Shown: positions 8,040 to 16,929, counted from the stretch's first letter. The stretch: 64,000 nt of DNA from Chryseobacterium gwangjuense (GCF_021311115.1 NZ_JAJTNP010000006.1:1-64000), one strand, 5' to 3'. Made by a program: numbers and translations. The notes: generated by a model not told the origin, from the sequence alone.

Positions 8040-9485
8040 TTAAACTGTTGTTAATCTCAATGTATTCGTTTTACCTCCTTCGTATGATGGAGTAGCATTG
8101 ATGTTGATTACAAAATCTCCGGTTTCGATATACCCATAATTGTGGGTCAACATATTTACCTGGATAATTGTTTCGTCTGTCGGCTTCTTCATATCATAAT
8201 AATAAGCATGAACTCCCCAAAGCAGGTTCAGCATTGTGATAACTCTTTTATTTCCGCTATACACGATAATATGTGAGTTGGGTCTGTGTGCTGCAAGCTG
8301 GAATGCTGTATATCCTGAATGAGTTAATGTAACAATAGCAGAAACATTCGTTGTTTTTGCAATTCTTACGGCTGCAAGACATACTCTGTTGGTAATGAAT
8401 CGGTCATCGATACAATTGTAATCTTTTTCAATAGGCTCATTTTTATGTTGGTAAAAATGGGTCATCTCAATATTTTTTACAATTTTAGCCATATTTTCAA
8501 CCACCTGAACAGGATATCTTCCTACAGAAGTTTCTCCGGAAAGCATTACAGCATCAGCTCCGTCCAATACAGAGTTGGCAACGTCATTTACTTCTGCTCT
8601 CGTTGGAGTCAAACTATTGATCATTGTTTCCATCATCTGAGTAGCAATGATGACAGGCTTTGAATAAAATCTAGCTTTCTCAACCAATGTTTTTTGAATG
8701 GCAGGAACTTCTTCCATCGGAACTTCTACCCCCAAATCTCCACGAGCAACCATTAATCCGTCACATTCCAATAAAATTTCATCGATATTTTGTACTCCTT
8801 CAGGCTTTTCAATTTTCGCGATAATCGGAGTTTTGAATTTACCTTTCGGGTGTTTATTAATTAATTCTTTTAAATCAATAATATCCTGAGCATGACGAAC
8901 AAATGAAAGTGCAATCCAGTCAACTTCCTGATCCAGCATGAAGTTAGCATCCTGAATATCTTTTTCCGTCAAAGCGGGAAGAGAAACGTTTGTATTGGGA
9001 AGGTTTACTCCTTTCTTAGAACTTAATGGTCCCCCTTGAATTGTTTTTGCTTTTACAGTATCGATTTCATTCGTTTCAGTTACTTCCAAAACCAATTTAC
9101 CATCATCAATCAAGATTCTTTCACCAACTTTTACATCTTGAGGAAATTGCTGGTAAGTCATATATACTTTTGTAGAATCTCCTTCAATTTTTTCATTGGT
9201 GAACGTAAGAATATCTCCAGGATTTAGATAAGAACCTTCTTTCACTACACCTACTCTCAGCTTTGGCCCTTGCAAATCTCCCAAAATACCTACAGAGTAC
9301 CCAAATTCTTTATTAAGTTCTCTGATAATTTTAATATTTGCTTTAACCAAATCGTAGTCTGCGTGTGAAAAATTGATTCTAAAAATATCAACCCCCGCTT
9401 TCATTAATCCTAACATTACTTCCTTCGACGATGAAGCCGGTCCAAGTGTTGCGATAATTTTTGTCTTCTTTAAATACTTATTCAT
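8040..9485 (-). CDS. pyk: Pyruvate kinase
   Basis: Transfers phosphate from phosphoenolpyruvate to ADP, the last step of glycolysis. The N terminus KTKIIATLGPASSS, the active-site block IIAKIEKPEGVQN near residue 220, the MVARGDLGVEVP motif near 245 and VMLSGETSVGRYP near 312 are all present, followed by the C-terminal allosteric domain. The length of 481 residues is standard. The start overlaps the upstream gene by 8 bases, so it belongs to the acpP-fabF-rnc operon. Confidence 0.97.
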   Translation of the reverse strand: MNKYLKKTKIIATLGPASSSKEVMLGLMKAGVDIFRINFSHADYDLVKANIKIIRELNKEFGYSVGILGDLQGPKLRVGVVKEGSYLNPGDILTFTNEKIEGDSTKVYMTYQQFPQDVKVGERILIDDGKLVLEVTETNEIDTVKAKTIQGGPLSSKKGVNLPNTNVSLPALTEKDIQDANFMLDQEVDWIALSFVRHAQDIIDLKELINKHPKGKFKTPIIAKIEKPEGVQNIDEILLECDGLMVARGDLGVEVPMEEVPAIQKTLVEKARFYSKPVIIATQMMETMINSLTPTRAEVNDVANSVLDGADAVMLSGETSVGRYPVQVVENMAKIVKNIEMTHFYQHKNEPIEKDYNCIDDRFITNRVCLAAVRIAKTTNVSAIVTLTHSGYTAFQLAAHRPNSHIIVYSGNKRVITMLNLLWGVHAYYYDMKKPTDETIIQVNMLTHNYGYIETGDFVININATPSYEGGKTNTLRLTTV

Positions 9486-9951
9486 AATACTGGATAATTT
9501 GATAAAGTTCTTCTTCAGAACTCAGTGTGTAATCTTGAATTGGAAACACAAGATTTTCAGGGAGCAAAATTACGGAAAAATCAGGAAACTGTTCCGAACT
9601 GTGCAGAATATATTCTACATCTACCTGATTATTTAATAAAAATTTAATGTTTTCTTCTTCTGAGAAGAGTTCTGTCTGTATTTTTTTTTGTTTACTTTCT
9701 GAAGATTTATTCGAGATGAAAGTAAAACATGTCTTTGTAAACTTGTGATAAGCTTCAAATCTTGGAAAAAAATAATCGTAATAATCTCCGTGAAAGACCA
9801 TATCTTTCTTTCTTGAGAATTTGAGATCGGCGTTCTGATTTACTTTGTAGAAAAACTCATGAGCGGGTATATTTTTTGCTAATCTTACCAATCCTATGGC
9901 AATATCTTCAAATTCTATATCGTCTAGATCATAAAGTTTTTGGATTTCCAA
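9478..9951 (-). CDS. IPExxxVDY-family protein (function unknown)
   Basis: 157-residue protein between rnc and pyk, overlapping both (23 bases with rnc, 8 with pyk). In Bacteroidota this position is taken by a small conserved family named for an IPExxxVDY motif. Here the corresponding stretch appears degenerate (LNNQVDVEY near residue 108). The N-terminal half, with LVRLAKNIPAHEFFYKVN, and the acidic C terminus fit the family in length and style. The assignment rests mainly on gene order; no biochemical function can be read. Confidence 0.65.
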   Translation of the reverse strand: MEIQKLYDLDDIEFEDIAIGLVRLAKNIPAHEFFYKVNQNADLKFSRKKDMVFHGDYYDYFFPRFEAYHKFTKTCFTFISNKSSESKQKKIQTELFSEEENIKFLLNNQVDVEYILHSSEQFPDFSVILLPENLVFPIQDYTLSSEEELYQIIQYYE

Positions 9952-10696
9952 GTATATTTTCTTTTTTGTTTAAAATATAAAATGCTCTTTGTGCTGCTTT
10001 TTCTTCTGCCTTTTTCTTGGAGGTTTCTGTGGCGTTGGCAATTTTTTCTCCTCCCAACCAGACATGACAACGAAAAACGATAGATTTGTTTACCTGAATT
10101 TCTTCACAGGTTTCGTATTTTATATTTACTTTTTTCTTTTGACTCCATTCCAGCAAAAGACCTTTGTAGCTCACGATTTTATTCTCAAGCTTATTGATCT
10201 CTGTGGGGGTTAAAAGTCTCTCTAAAATAATTCTCTTACAGGTATCATATTGAAAATCTAGATAAACAGCACCTATTAAAGCTTCAAACAAATTTCCGGA
10301 GATGTTTTCTCCTAAAGCCACAGAGTTTTGTTTTTGTAAAAGATTAGTCAACTTTAAATCTTCTCCAAGTTTATTAAGATTCTTTCGATTAACAATCTTA
10401 GATTTCATTTGTGTCAGATATCCTTCGTTTGCTTTAGGATAGGTCTGAAACAGATGACAGGAGATGACGGTACCCAAAACAGAATCTCCCAAAAATTCAA
10501 GCCTTTCATAATTACTATTATTGTCTTGATTTTTAGAAGAACTTTTTAAAGAGAAAGCTTCACGGTAAAGCGCAACATTTTGAACCTCGGTACCCAAAAC
10601 TTTATTCAGTTCGGTACTAAGGAAATAGTCTCTCTCCGTTAATTTTCTTTTTCTTTGTTTGAGAAGGAATTTAGAAAAGTATTTCTGTAACTCCAT
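9929..10696 (-). CDS. rnc: Ribonuclease III
   Basis: Cuts double-stranded RNA, for example in rRNA maturation. The RNase III signature ERLEFLGDSVL is at residues 64-74. A second acidic cluster, LFEALIGAVYLD, follows in the middle, and the last 70 or so residues form a double-stranded RNA-binding domain ending around KKKAEEKAAQRAF. The length of 255 residues is normal for Bacteroidota. It lies 9 bases after fabF in the same operon. Confidence 0.96.
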   Translation of the reverse strand: MELQKYFSKFLLKQRKRKLTERDYFLSTELNKVLGTEVQNVALYREAFSLKSSSKNQDNNSNYERLEFLGDSVLGTVISCHLFQTYPKANEGYLTQMKSKIVNRKNLNKLGEDLKLTNLLQKQNSVALGENISGNLFEALIGAVYLDFQYDTCKRIILERLLTPTEINKLENKIVSYKGLLLEWSQKKKVNIKYETCEEIQVNKSIVFRCHVWLGGEKIANATETSKKKAEEKAAQRAFYILNKKENILGNPKTL

Positions 10697-10705
10697 TCAG
10701 TAAAA

Positions 10706-11950
10706 TTAGATTTTCTTAAATAGAACGCAAGCGTTATGTCCACCAAACCCAAAAGTATTACTCATGGCTACTTTTACATCTTTCTTCGCAGCTTCGTTGA
10801 ACGTAAAGTTCAGTCTGCTGTCGATATTTTCATCATCAGTAAAATGGTTAATGGTAGGAGGAACAATACCATGAATAATAGTTCCTAACGCAGCAATAGC
10901 TTCAATAACACCGGCAGCACCCAATAAGTGACCTGTCATTGATTTTGTAGAATTAATTTGAATGTCGAAAGCGTGCTCTCCCAATAATCTTGAAATTGCA
11001 TTGGATTCTGCAATATCTCCTAATGGAGTAGATGTACCATGCATATTGATGTGATCTACTTCATCAGCAGTTAATCCTGCATCTTCCAAACAACTTTTCA
11101 TTACCAGATAAGCTCCTAAACCTTCAGGATGAGGTGCTGTCATGTGATGTGCATCTGCACTAAGACCTCCACCTTTTAATTCTGCGTAAATTGTAGCACC
11201 ACGTTTTACCGCATGCTCATATTCTTCAAGAACGATACATCCTGCTCCTTCACCTAGTACAAAACCATCTCTGTCTTTGTCAAAAGGTCTTGAAGCTGTT
11301 TTAGGATCGTCATTTCTTGTAGAAAGTGCCATCATTGCATTGAACCCACCGACACCACTTGCTGTAACGGCAGCTTCAGAGCCTCCGCACACAATTACAT
11401 CTGCTTTTCCTAGTTGGATAAGCATTTTGGAATCAATTAAAGCATTAGCTGAAGACGCACATGCAGAAACAGTAGTATAATTCGGTCCGTGGAAACCATA
11501 CTCAATAGAAATATGTCCAGGAGTGATATCTGCAATCATTTTAGGAATAAAGAATGGATTGAATCTCGGAATTTCCGTATTTGCCCATCCTAAAACTTCA
11601 GTTTCAAAAGTTTCTAAACCTCCGATTCCTGAACCCCAGATTACACCGACTCTGTTTTTGTCTACATTGTCTTCAATAATTCTTGAATGAGAAACTGCTT
11701 CTTTAGCAGCAACCAATCCAAGTTGGGTGTTTCTATCCATTTTTTTAGCTTCTTTCTTATCGAAATGATCTAACGGATTGAACCCTTTTACTTCGCAAGC
11801 GAATTTTGTCTTAAAGTTTGTGGCATCAAAAAGAGTAATCGGAGCAGCACCGCTCTCACCTTTCACAAGATTTTCCCAGTATTCTTTTGCATTATTTCCA
11901 ATCGGTGTTATTGCTCCAAAACCGGTTACAACTACTCTTTTTAATTCCAT
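10706..11950 (-). CDS. fabF: Beta-ketoacyl-ACP synthase II
   Basis: Condenses malonyl-ACP with acyl-ACP in fatty acid elongation. It is a thiolase-fold enzyme of 414 residues. The catalytic cysteine is in VSACASSANAL near residue 164, with the histidines in HGTSTPLGD and TGHLLGAAG. The N terminus RRVVVTG-like (KRVVVTGFGAITPIG) confirms the start. acpP lies 34 bases upstream on the same strand. Confidence 0.97.
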   Translation of the reverse strand: MELKRVVVTGFGAITPIGNNAKEYWENLVKGESGAAPITLFDATNFKTKFACEVKGFNPLDHFDKKEAKKMDRNTQLGLVAAKEAVSHSRIIEDNVDKNRVGVIWGSGIGGLETFETEVLGWANTEIPRFNPFFIPKMIADITPGHISIEYGFHGPNYTTVSACASSANALIDSKMLIQLGKADVIVCGGSEAAVTASGVGGFNAMMALSTRNDDPKTASRPFDKDRDGFVLGEGAGCIVLEEYEHAVKRGATIYAELKGGGLSADAHHMTAPHPEGLGAYLVMKSCLEDAGLTADEVDHINMHGTSTPLGDIAESNAISRLLGEHAFDIQINSTKSMTGHLLGAAGVIEAIAALGTIIHGIVPPTINHFTDDENIDSRLNFTFNEAAKKDVKVAMSNTFGFGGHNACVLFKKI

Positions 11951-11984
11951 AAACTTTGTTTAATTTCTTTTTTGTTGAAGAATA

Positions 11985-12224
11985 TTATTTATTTACTACT
12001 TCTTCGATATAAGCGATAGCGTGACCTACAGTAGTAATTTTTTCAGCCTGATCATCAGGGATTTGAATGTTGAATTCTTTTTCAAATTCCATGATTAGTT
12101 CAACTGTATCCAATGAATCAGCTCCTAAATCGTTAGTGAAGCTAGCTTCAGGAGTTACTTCTGTTTCTTCAACGTCAAGCTTATCAGCGATGATAGCTTT
12201 TACTCTTGATGCAATGTCTGACAT
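11985..12224 (-). CDS. acpP: Acyl carrier protein
   Basis: 79-residue acidic carrier of fatty acid synthesis. The phosphopantetheine attachment site is Ser37 in [10 protein letters not shown]. First gene of the operon acpP-fabF-rnc-(IPExxxVDY)-pyk, with a TATATTTG box upstream. Confidence 0.97.
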   Translation of the reverse strand: MSDIASRVKAIIADKLDVEETEVTPEASFTNDLGADSLDTVELIMEFEKEFNIQIPDDQAEKITTVGHAIAYIEEVVNK

Positions 12225-12255
12225 AGTAAATTATTTTTTTAATTGTTAGATGGTG

Positions 12256-12263
12256 CAAATATA
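12256..12263 (-). promoter_or_regulatory. -7 box for the acpP operon
   Basis: Minus-strand TATATTTG matches the Bacteroidota TAnnTTTG consensus, 31 bases from the acpP ATG. No clean TTG is seen upstream. The rest of the 328-base gap 12225-12552 is AT-rich and shows no gene or clear hairpin. Confidence 0.6.
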
Positions 12264-12552
12264 TAAAATTCTTTACGATAAAACATTTTTTTAGTCTTTT
12301 TTGTGGCTTGTTGGTTCTTATTTTGTCGTTAGCTAGTTTAGTGTTTTAGTTTTCAGGAGTTTATATTTTAACATTTGATGTGCTCGTTTTAGTTTGGTGA
12401 AAGCAAAATTTTATTACACCTGTTATCATATTATAATAATACCAACAGATGAAATAAAATGACTCTTTAAACAAAGCATATTTGAGCTTTTTAACAAACC
12501 TGTTGTGTTTGTTATTGCCGGAAATTTGTATCAAACAAAAATCAGTAATACA

Positions 12553-13449
12553 ATGAAAAAAGTTTGGTTTATCACAGGAAGTTCAAAAGGTTTAGGGAAA
12601 AGCCTTGTTGAAGCAGTATTGTTAAATGGAGATTGTGTTGTGGCAACGGCAAGAAACCCTCATCAGTTGGATGATTTGATTGAAAGGTATCGTGAACAGC
12701 TTTTAGCTTTAGAATTGGATGTTCAGAATAAAGAACAAATTTATGAAACGGTTGAAAAAGCTGTAAACCATTTCGGGAAAATTGATGTTTTGGTAAATAA
12801 TGCAGGTTTCGGAATTACAGGTGCTGCAGAAGCTTTTACCAATGAACAGGTGCGAAATCAGCTGGAAGTTAATCTGTATGCTCCGATCGAAGTAACGAGA
12901 GCGGTCTTGCCTTATATGAGAAAAAAACGTTCCGGACATATTTTACAAATTAGTTCTATTGGAGGTAGAGTAGGGAATGCTGGACTTTCAATTTATCAGG
13001 CTGCTAAGTTTGGTTTGGTGGGTTTTTCAGAGTCTTTAAGTAAAGAAATTGCTCCTTTGGGAATAAAAATAACTTGTATTCAGCCGGGAGGTTTTCGTAC
13101 AGAATGGGCGGGTTCTTCGATGAGTTTTGCGAAAGATATTGAAGGGTATGAAACGACTGTTGGTGGAGTAAAAGAACATTTGTCTTCGGGTAAATTTCTA
13201 CCCATGGGTGATCCTGCGAAGGCGGCAAAAGTGATGATTGAGGTTGTTAGGAATGAAAACCCGCCACTGCATTTGGTGTTGGGAAGTGAAGCTGCTGCTA
13301 TTTTAAAAGCAACTGACGAAAAAAGAAAAGAGGAATTCGAAAAATGGATGGATGTGACGGTTTCCACCGATCACGATGACGCTATTAATATTTTTGATAC
13401 AGAATATGGAAAACAATATTTAGCTCACAAAGGAATTAGTTTGAAATAA
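12553..13449 (+). CDS. SDR family oxidoreductase
   Basis: NAD(P)-dependent short-chain dehydrogenase, 298 residues from the ATG at 12553. The frame is open further upstream, but the leader lacks homology-like content and the Rossmann strand begins directly after this Met. Cofactor motif TGSSKGLG is at residues 8-15 and NNAG at 82-85. The catalytic residues are Ser in ISSIGG near 134, Tyr149 and Lys152 in YQAAK. It resembles the classical SDRs often paired with AraC regulators, and one follows on the same strand. Substrate unknown. Confidence 0.9.
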   Translation: MKKVWFITGSSKGLGKSLVEAVLLNGDCVVATARNPHQLDDLIERYREQLLALELDVQNKEQIYETVEKAVNHFGKIDVLVNNAGFGITGAAEAFTNEQVRNQLEVNLYAPIEVTRAVLPYMRKKRSGHILQISSIGGRVGNAGLSIYQAAKFGLVGFSESLSKEIAPLGIKITCIQPGGFRTEWAGSSMSFAKDIEGYETTVGGVKEHLSSGKFLPMGDPAKAAKVMIEVVRNENPPLHLVLGSEAAAILKATDEKRKEEFEKWMDVTVSTDHDDAINIFDTEYGKQYLAHKGISLK

Positions 13450-13466
13450 TCGTAATCATAATTATT

Positions 13467-13493
13467 GAGGCTGCATTTTTGCAGTCTCATTTT
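13467..13493 (+). terminator. Weak terminator after the SDR gene
   Basis: Stem GAGGCTGC / GCAGTCTC (one G-T pair) with a short T stretch. The -7 box of the next gene starts 2 bases later. Confidence 0.55.
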
Positions 13494-13494
13494 A

Positions 13495-13502
13495 TATCTT
13501 TG
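13495..13502 (+). promoter_or_regulatory. -7 box for the AraC-family gene
   Basis: TATCTTTG fits TAnnTTTG. It ends 6 bases before the chosen ATG at 13509, which would give an almost leaderless mRNA. Confidence 0.5.
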
Positions 13503-13508
13503 TATAGA

Positions 13509-14312
13509 ATGAAATCTAAAAGAGAAGATTTGGGGGATATTGTATATTCCTGTTATACTCAATTGAGTCGACAGGGTGAGCATTTTGTGTCTGATCATGT
13601 GTTGAGTTATCAGATTTCAGGTAATTTACTATTGAATGATGGTTCTGATGATTATGCTGCGGAAGAAGGATCCATTCGTTTTCTAAGAAGAAATCAATTA
13701 CTAAAGTTTACCAAACAGCCTCCTCCTGATGGAGAATTTAAATCTTTATCCATTTATTTAAATCAACAAACTCTGAAAAATTTCAGTATTGAGTATGATT
13801 TGATCTCGGAAAGAAAAGAATATAATAAACCTTTATGTCTGCTAAATGACAGTCCAGAACTTCAAAATTATATGAACTCATTGTTGTTCTATCATGACGT
13901 AGGAAAGCTTTCTGATACAAGGTTGGTGAATTTAAAAATAAAAGAAGGATTAATTCTATTACTTCAGGAAACACCAGAATTGAAAAATATTTTATTTGAT
14001 TTTAATGAACCGGGTAAAATAGACATTGAAGCTTTTATGAATGAAAACTTCCATTTTAATGTGAATTTAGACCGCTTTGCCTATCTTACAGGAAGAAGTT
14101 TGGCCACTTTTAAGCGTGACTTCGAAAAGATTTTCGGAATTACTCCTGGAAAATGGTTGATTCAGAAAAGGTTGCAGGAAGCTCATTATTTAATTTTAGA
14201 AAAAGGAAAAATGGCTTCTGAAATTTATCTGGATCTGGGTTTTGAAGATCTGTCTCATTTTTCATTTGCGTTTAAAAAACATTACGGGGAATCGCCCAGT
14301 AAAATAGTCTAG
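13509..14312 (+). CDS. AraC-family transcriptional regulator
   Basis: 267 residues from the ATG at 13509. An in-frame ATG at 13479 lies inside a terminator hairpin and upstream of the -7 box, so it is unlikely. The N-terminal part resembles a cupin-like sensing domain. The C-terminal 100 residues carry two helix-turn-helix units, with FAYLTGRSLATFKRDFEKIFG and the DLGFEDLSHFSFAFKKHYGESP pattern typical of AraC/XylS proteins. Its probable target is the upstream SDR gene. Effector unknown. Confidence 0.9.
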   Translation: MKSKREDLGDIVYSCYTQLSRQGEHFVSDHVLSYQISGNLLLNDGSDDYAAEEGSIRFLRRNQLLKFTKQPPPDGEFKSLSIYLNQQTLKNFSIEYDLISERKEYNKPLCLLNDSPELQNYMNSLLFYHDVGKLSDTRLVNLKIKEGLILLLQETPELKNILFDFNEPGKIDIEAFMNENFHFNVNLDRFAYLTGRSLATFKRDFEKIFGITPGKWLIQKRLQEAHYLILEKGKMASEIYLDLGFEDLSHFSFAFKKHYGESPSKIV

Positions 14313-14324
14313 ATTGTATTTTAT

Positions 14325-14810
14325 ATGAAGTTGAAATTTATTTATATAATTCTGTTTTTGAATTGTAGCTTATTGTTTTCTCAATCAAAAGGTAAAGTAA
14401 TAAAAATAAAAGATGGAGACACTATAGTAGTTTTGTTGGGAAATAACCATCAGGAAACATTGCGTTTGGCGGAAGTGGATTGTCCTGAAAATGGTCAGGC
14501 TTTTGGTAAAAATGCAAAACAATTCACGAGTTCCCAGGTCTTTGGAGAAAAGATAGTGTTCTACAGGGTGAATAAAGACAGGTATAGACGTACGATTGCA
14601 AAAATATTCTATGATGATAATAAATATTTGTCCGCCGAGATTATAAAATCGGGTTGGGGATGGTGGTATTTTAAAGCTTCAAAAAATACAGAGTTAAAAA
14701 GTTACGAAATAAGCGCTAAAAATTCAAAAATCGGATTGTGGAAAGATAATAATGCTATTTCACCATGGGAGTTCCGAAATAATAAGAAAAAGAAAAAAGA
14801 GGTTTTGTAA
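14325..14810 (+). CDS. Secreted thermonuclease-like (SNase) protein
   Basis: Staphylococcal-nuclease-fold protein with a signal peptide (residues 1-20, ending LLFSQS). Calcium- and phosphate-contacting segments match the family: IKDGDTIVV near 27-35, LRLAEVDCPENGQAFG near 47-62, and the arginine block RYRRTIAKIF near 86-95. The length of 161 residues is normal for this class of export-type nucleases. It probably acts in the periplasm or outside the cell on DNA or RNA. The stop codon lies inside the stem of the following terminator. Confidence 0.9.
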   Translation: MKLKFIYIILFLNCSLLFSQSKGKVIKIKDGDTIVVLLGNNHQETLRLAEVDCPENGQAFGKNAKQFTSSQVFGEKIVFYRVNKDRYRRTIAKIFYDDNKYLSAEIIKSGWGWWYFKASKNTELKSYEISAKNSKIGLWKDNNAISPWEFRNNKKKKKEVL

Positions 14811-14828
14811 TTTACAAAACCTCTTTTT
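14794..14828. terminator. Bidirectional terminator shared by the nuclease gene and tmRNA
   Basis: Sixteen-base-pair stem around AAAGAGGTTTTGTA / TACAAAACCTCTTT with A and T tracts on both sides. It lies between the convergent nuclease gene and the 3' end of tmRNA. Confidence 0.85.
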
Positions 14829-14829
14829 G

Positions 14830-15228
14830 TGGAGTTGGAGGGATTCGAACCCTCGTCCAAACAAGCAATACATAAGCTTTCTACATGCTTATTCTACTAT
14901 TGATTTTCGACCGAAAACAGAGAGCAGACACCCAACTTTCAGCTTATCTTCTGAGATTTTCGAGTTTCAGCCAAAGTATCTGAAACCTTATTTCCGCATT
15001 CCTATATCCCAGGATCAAACGCCGCAGAACAGAGCATTTGTGGAATATCTTGCTTCCCTACTGAAATCTTCGGGAAAACGCTTGATCTACTATACTTCGA
15101 TATTAAGCTGCAAGAGCGAACTCTTCGTTGCCAGTTAAAATTTTGTAGCAAGGGATTATAGAGATCGCGCTACGGTTCTCTGCATGCTTACTTACCCATT
15201 GGTCTTGCTGTCGAAACCAGTCAACCCC
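14830..15228 (-). ncRNA. ssrA: Transfer-messenger RNA (tmRNA)
   Basis: On the minus strand the 5' end reads GGGGTTGACTGGTTTCGACA and the 3' end carries a T-arm GGTTCGAATCCC, then CAACTCCA. The first seven bases pair with CAACTCC to close the tRNA-like acceptor stem. CCA is not encoded. The tag frame at 15132-15103 reads Gly-Asn-Glu-Glu-Phe-Ala-Leu-Ala-Ala then TAA, with resume codon GGC. This fits the GE-x-x-YALAA tags of other Bacteroidota. tmRNA with SmpB rescues stalled ribosomes and marks unfinished proteins for proteolysis. Confidence 0.96.
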
Positions 15229-15244
15229 ATGAATAAAGTGGATG

Positions 15245-15252
15245 CAAAGATA
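15245..15252 (-). promoter_or_regulatory. -7 box for tmRNA
   Basis: Minus-strand TATCTTTG, 16 bases before the mature 5' end, which leaves a short precursor leader. No clear -33 TTG. The remaining bases up to rpsU are AT-rich with no other signal except the rpsU promoter. Confidence 0.6.
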
Positions 15253-15421
15253 ATTAATTTGTTTAAATAACATTCATATTGTGTATAGCTTTTTTAAATA
15301 GAATCGATAGGATAAATTATGATTACATTCAATGCTAAAAAATAATTATAGCAGTAAATAGCTATTAATAAAGAATTGTTTTGATGTTTTAGAATTAATA
15401 TTGATTATAAAGGATTATTTT

Positions 15422-15452
15422 TTTGTAGTTTAATAAAAAATGTATATTTTTG
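15422..15452 (+). promoter_or_regulatory. rpsU promoter
   Basis: TTTG at 15422-15425, a 19-base spacer and TATTTTTG at 15445-15452, a good match to the Bacteroidota consensus. Confidence 0.75.
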
Positions 15453-15475
15453 CAATCCAAAATGAGATGTAATAT

Positions 15476-15673
15476 ATGTTAATAATTCCAGTAAAAGACG
15501 GAGAGTCTATCGACAGAGCATTAAAGAAATATAAAAGAAAATTTGATAAAACGGGTACAGTTCGTCAATTAAGAGCTAGACAACAATTTATTAAGCCTTC
15601 TGTAACTTTAAGACAAGCTAGATTAAAAGCTGCTCACAAGCAAAGAAATCTTAGCAAAGAAGAACAGGCTTAA
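15476..15673 (+). CDS. rpsU: 30S ribosomal protein S21
   Basis: 65-residue basic protein of the small subunit platform near the anti-Shine-Dalgarno region. It has the typical N terminus MLIIPVKDGESIDRALKKYK and a basic C-terminal helix rich in Arg, Lys and Gln. It is followed by its own terminator and then xerC. Confidence 0.97.
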   Translation: MLIIPVKDGESIDRALKKYKRKFDKTGTVRQLRARQQFIKPSVTLRQARLKAAHKQRNLSKEEQA

Positions 15674-15695
15674 GAAATTTTCTTAAACACATACT

Positions 15696-15737
15696 AAATT
15701 CACTCTTTAAATAGTTATATTTGAAGAGTGAATTTTT
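15696..15737 (+). terminator. rpsU terminator with the xerC -7 box in its loop
   Basis: Perfect 12-bp stem AAATTCACTCTT / AAGAGTGAATTT followed by T residues. The 16-base loop contains TATATTTG (15716-15723), a perfect TAnnTTTG box at a suitable distance from xerC (ATG at 15752). Confidence 0.75.
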
Positions 15738-15751
15738 GTTTTTATACTTAA

Positions 15752-16642
15752 ATGATGCTGGATAAATTTTTAGACTATTTACAATTCGAAAAGAGGTATT
15801 CTCCTCATACGATTACAAGCTATAAAAAAGACCTGGAAGACTTTTCTCATTTCTATCTTAAAACAGAATCTTCTGAAGATATCTCCAAGGCAGACAAAAA
15901 GATTATCAGAAATTTTATTGTAGAACTCAGTGAAAATGATATTTCTAAAAGGAGTATCAATAGGAAGCTGTCTTCACTTCGCAGTTTTTACCTTTTTCTT
16001 CTTAAAATAGGCGAAATTAAAGTTTCTCCCACGGAAAGTATCTCCTCACTGAAATTTTACGCTGAAAAACAAATTCCGATCTCTAAAGAGGAGATGCAGG
16101 TGCTTAGTGATACTGTATTTGAGCAAATGCACGATATTTTGGAAAAATGTATCATGGAAATACTTTATCAGACCGGAATTCGTAAAGCGGAACTTTGTGG
16201 TATGATGTTTGAGAATGTTAATTTAGATGGAAACGAACTGAAGATTATCGGAAAAGGGAATAAAGAAAGGGTGATTCCTATTTCCGGAGAATTGTCGAAT
16301 CTATTAAAAAGTTACTTAGATACACGTAAACCGTTGATTGATTATCAGTCTTATTTTTTTGTCAATAAGAAAGGCAAAAAACTCTCTGAAAAATTTGTTT
16401 ATGTGGTAGTTAATAAGTACCTTAGTCTTATAACAACGAAAGAAAAAAGAAGTCCTCATATCCTTCGGCATAGCTTTGCTACACACGTTTTGGATAATGG
16501 GGCGGAGATCTCCAAAGTAAAAAAAATATTAGGTCATTCCAGTCTTGCGAGTACTCAAGTCTATACGAATGCTAATATAGAACAATTGAAAAAAGTGTTT
16601 AATCAGGCTCACCCTCGAGCATCAAAAAAAGAAGAATTATGA
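15752..16642 (+). CDS. xerC: Tyrosine recombinase XerC/XerD type
   Basis: Resolves chromosome dimers at the dif site. N-terminal SAM-like DNA-binding domain (residues 1-95), then the catalytic domain with all six conserved positions: Arg144, Lys168, His236, Arg239, His262 and Tyr271. The length of 296 residues is that of host Xer proteins, and the rpsU-xer-hpf order is a conserved Bacteroidota arrangement. This argues against a phage or transposon integrase. XerC versus XerD cannot be separated with certainty. An ATG at 15755 is an equally possible start. Confidence 0.93.
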   Translation: MMLDKFLDYLQFEKRYSPHTITSYKKDLEDFSHFYLKTESSEDISKADKKIIRNFIVELSENDISKRSINRKLSSLRSFYLFLLKIGEIKVSPTESISSLKFYAEKQIPISKEEMQVLSDTVFEQMHDILEKCIMEILYQTGIRKAELCGMMFENVNLDGNELKIIGKGNKERVIPISGELSNLLKSYLDTRKPLIDYQSYFFVNKKGKKLSEKFVYVVVNKYLSLITTKEKRSPHILRHSFATHVLDNGAEISKVKKILGHSSLASTQVYTNANIEQLKKVFNQAHPRASKKEEL

Positions 16643-16929
16643 AGATCACAGTACAATCAATTGGTTTAACTCCTCACGAACCATTAGAAGAACACATCGA
16701 CAAAAAAGTAAGCAAACTTGATACATTTTATGATAAAATTCAAGAATGTAAAGTGTTTTTAAAAGTAGAAAATAATGCTGATAAAGTAAATAAAACAGCC
16801 GAGATCATTTTGGCGGTTCCGGGAGATGATATCGTAGTAAAGAAGACTACTTCCACTTTTGAAGAAAGTTTAGACCTGTGTGTTGATACTGCTAAAAAGC
16901 TATTAATCAAGAAAAAAGAATTGGCATAG
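16639..16929 (+). CDS. hpf: Ribosome hibernation promoting factor / RaiA-like protein
   Basis: 96-residue sigma-54-modulation-type protein. It binds the decoding region of idle ribosomes and leads to hibernating particles in stationary phase. The N terminus MKITVQSIGLTPHEPLEEHI and the later VPGDDIVVKKT segment fit the short form (no C-terminal dimerisation domain). Its ATG overlaps the xerC stop (ATGA), so the two are translationally coupled. Confidence 0.92.
   Translation: MKITVQSIGLTPHEPLEEHIDKKVSKLDTFYDKIQECKVFLKVENNADKVNKTAEIILAVPGDDIVVKKTTSTFEESLDLCVDTAKKLLIKKKELA

Noticed and set aside
12505..12552. Longer N terminus for the SDR gene
   Set aside because: The Rossmann strand starts directly after the Met at 12553, as in other SDRs; the extra 16 residues have no counterpart.
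14752..15138. Open frame of 128 codons across the end of the nuclease gene and the tmRNA
   Set aside because: It runs antisense through tmRNA, whose conserved ends and tag are clear; the translated text has no protein-like features.
15752..16642. Phage or transposon integrase
   Set aside because: Length, completeness and the conserved rpsU-xer-hpf order mark it as the host Xer recombinase; no other phage genes are near.
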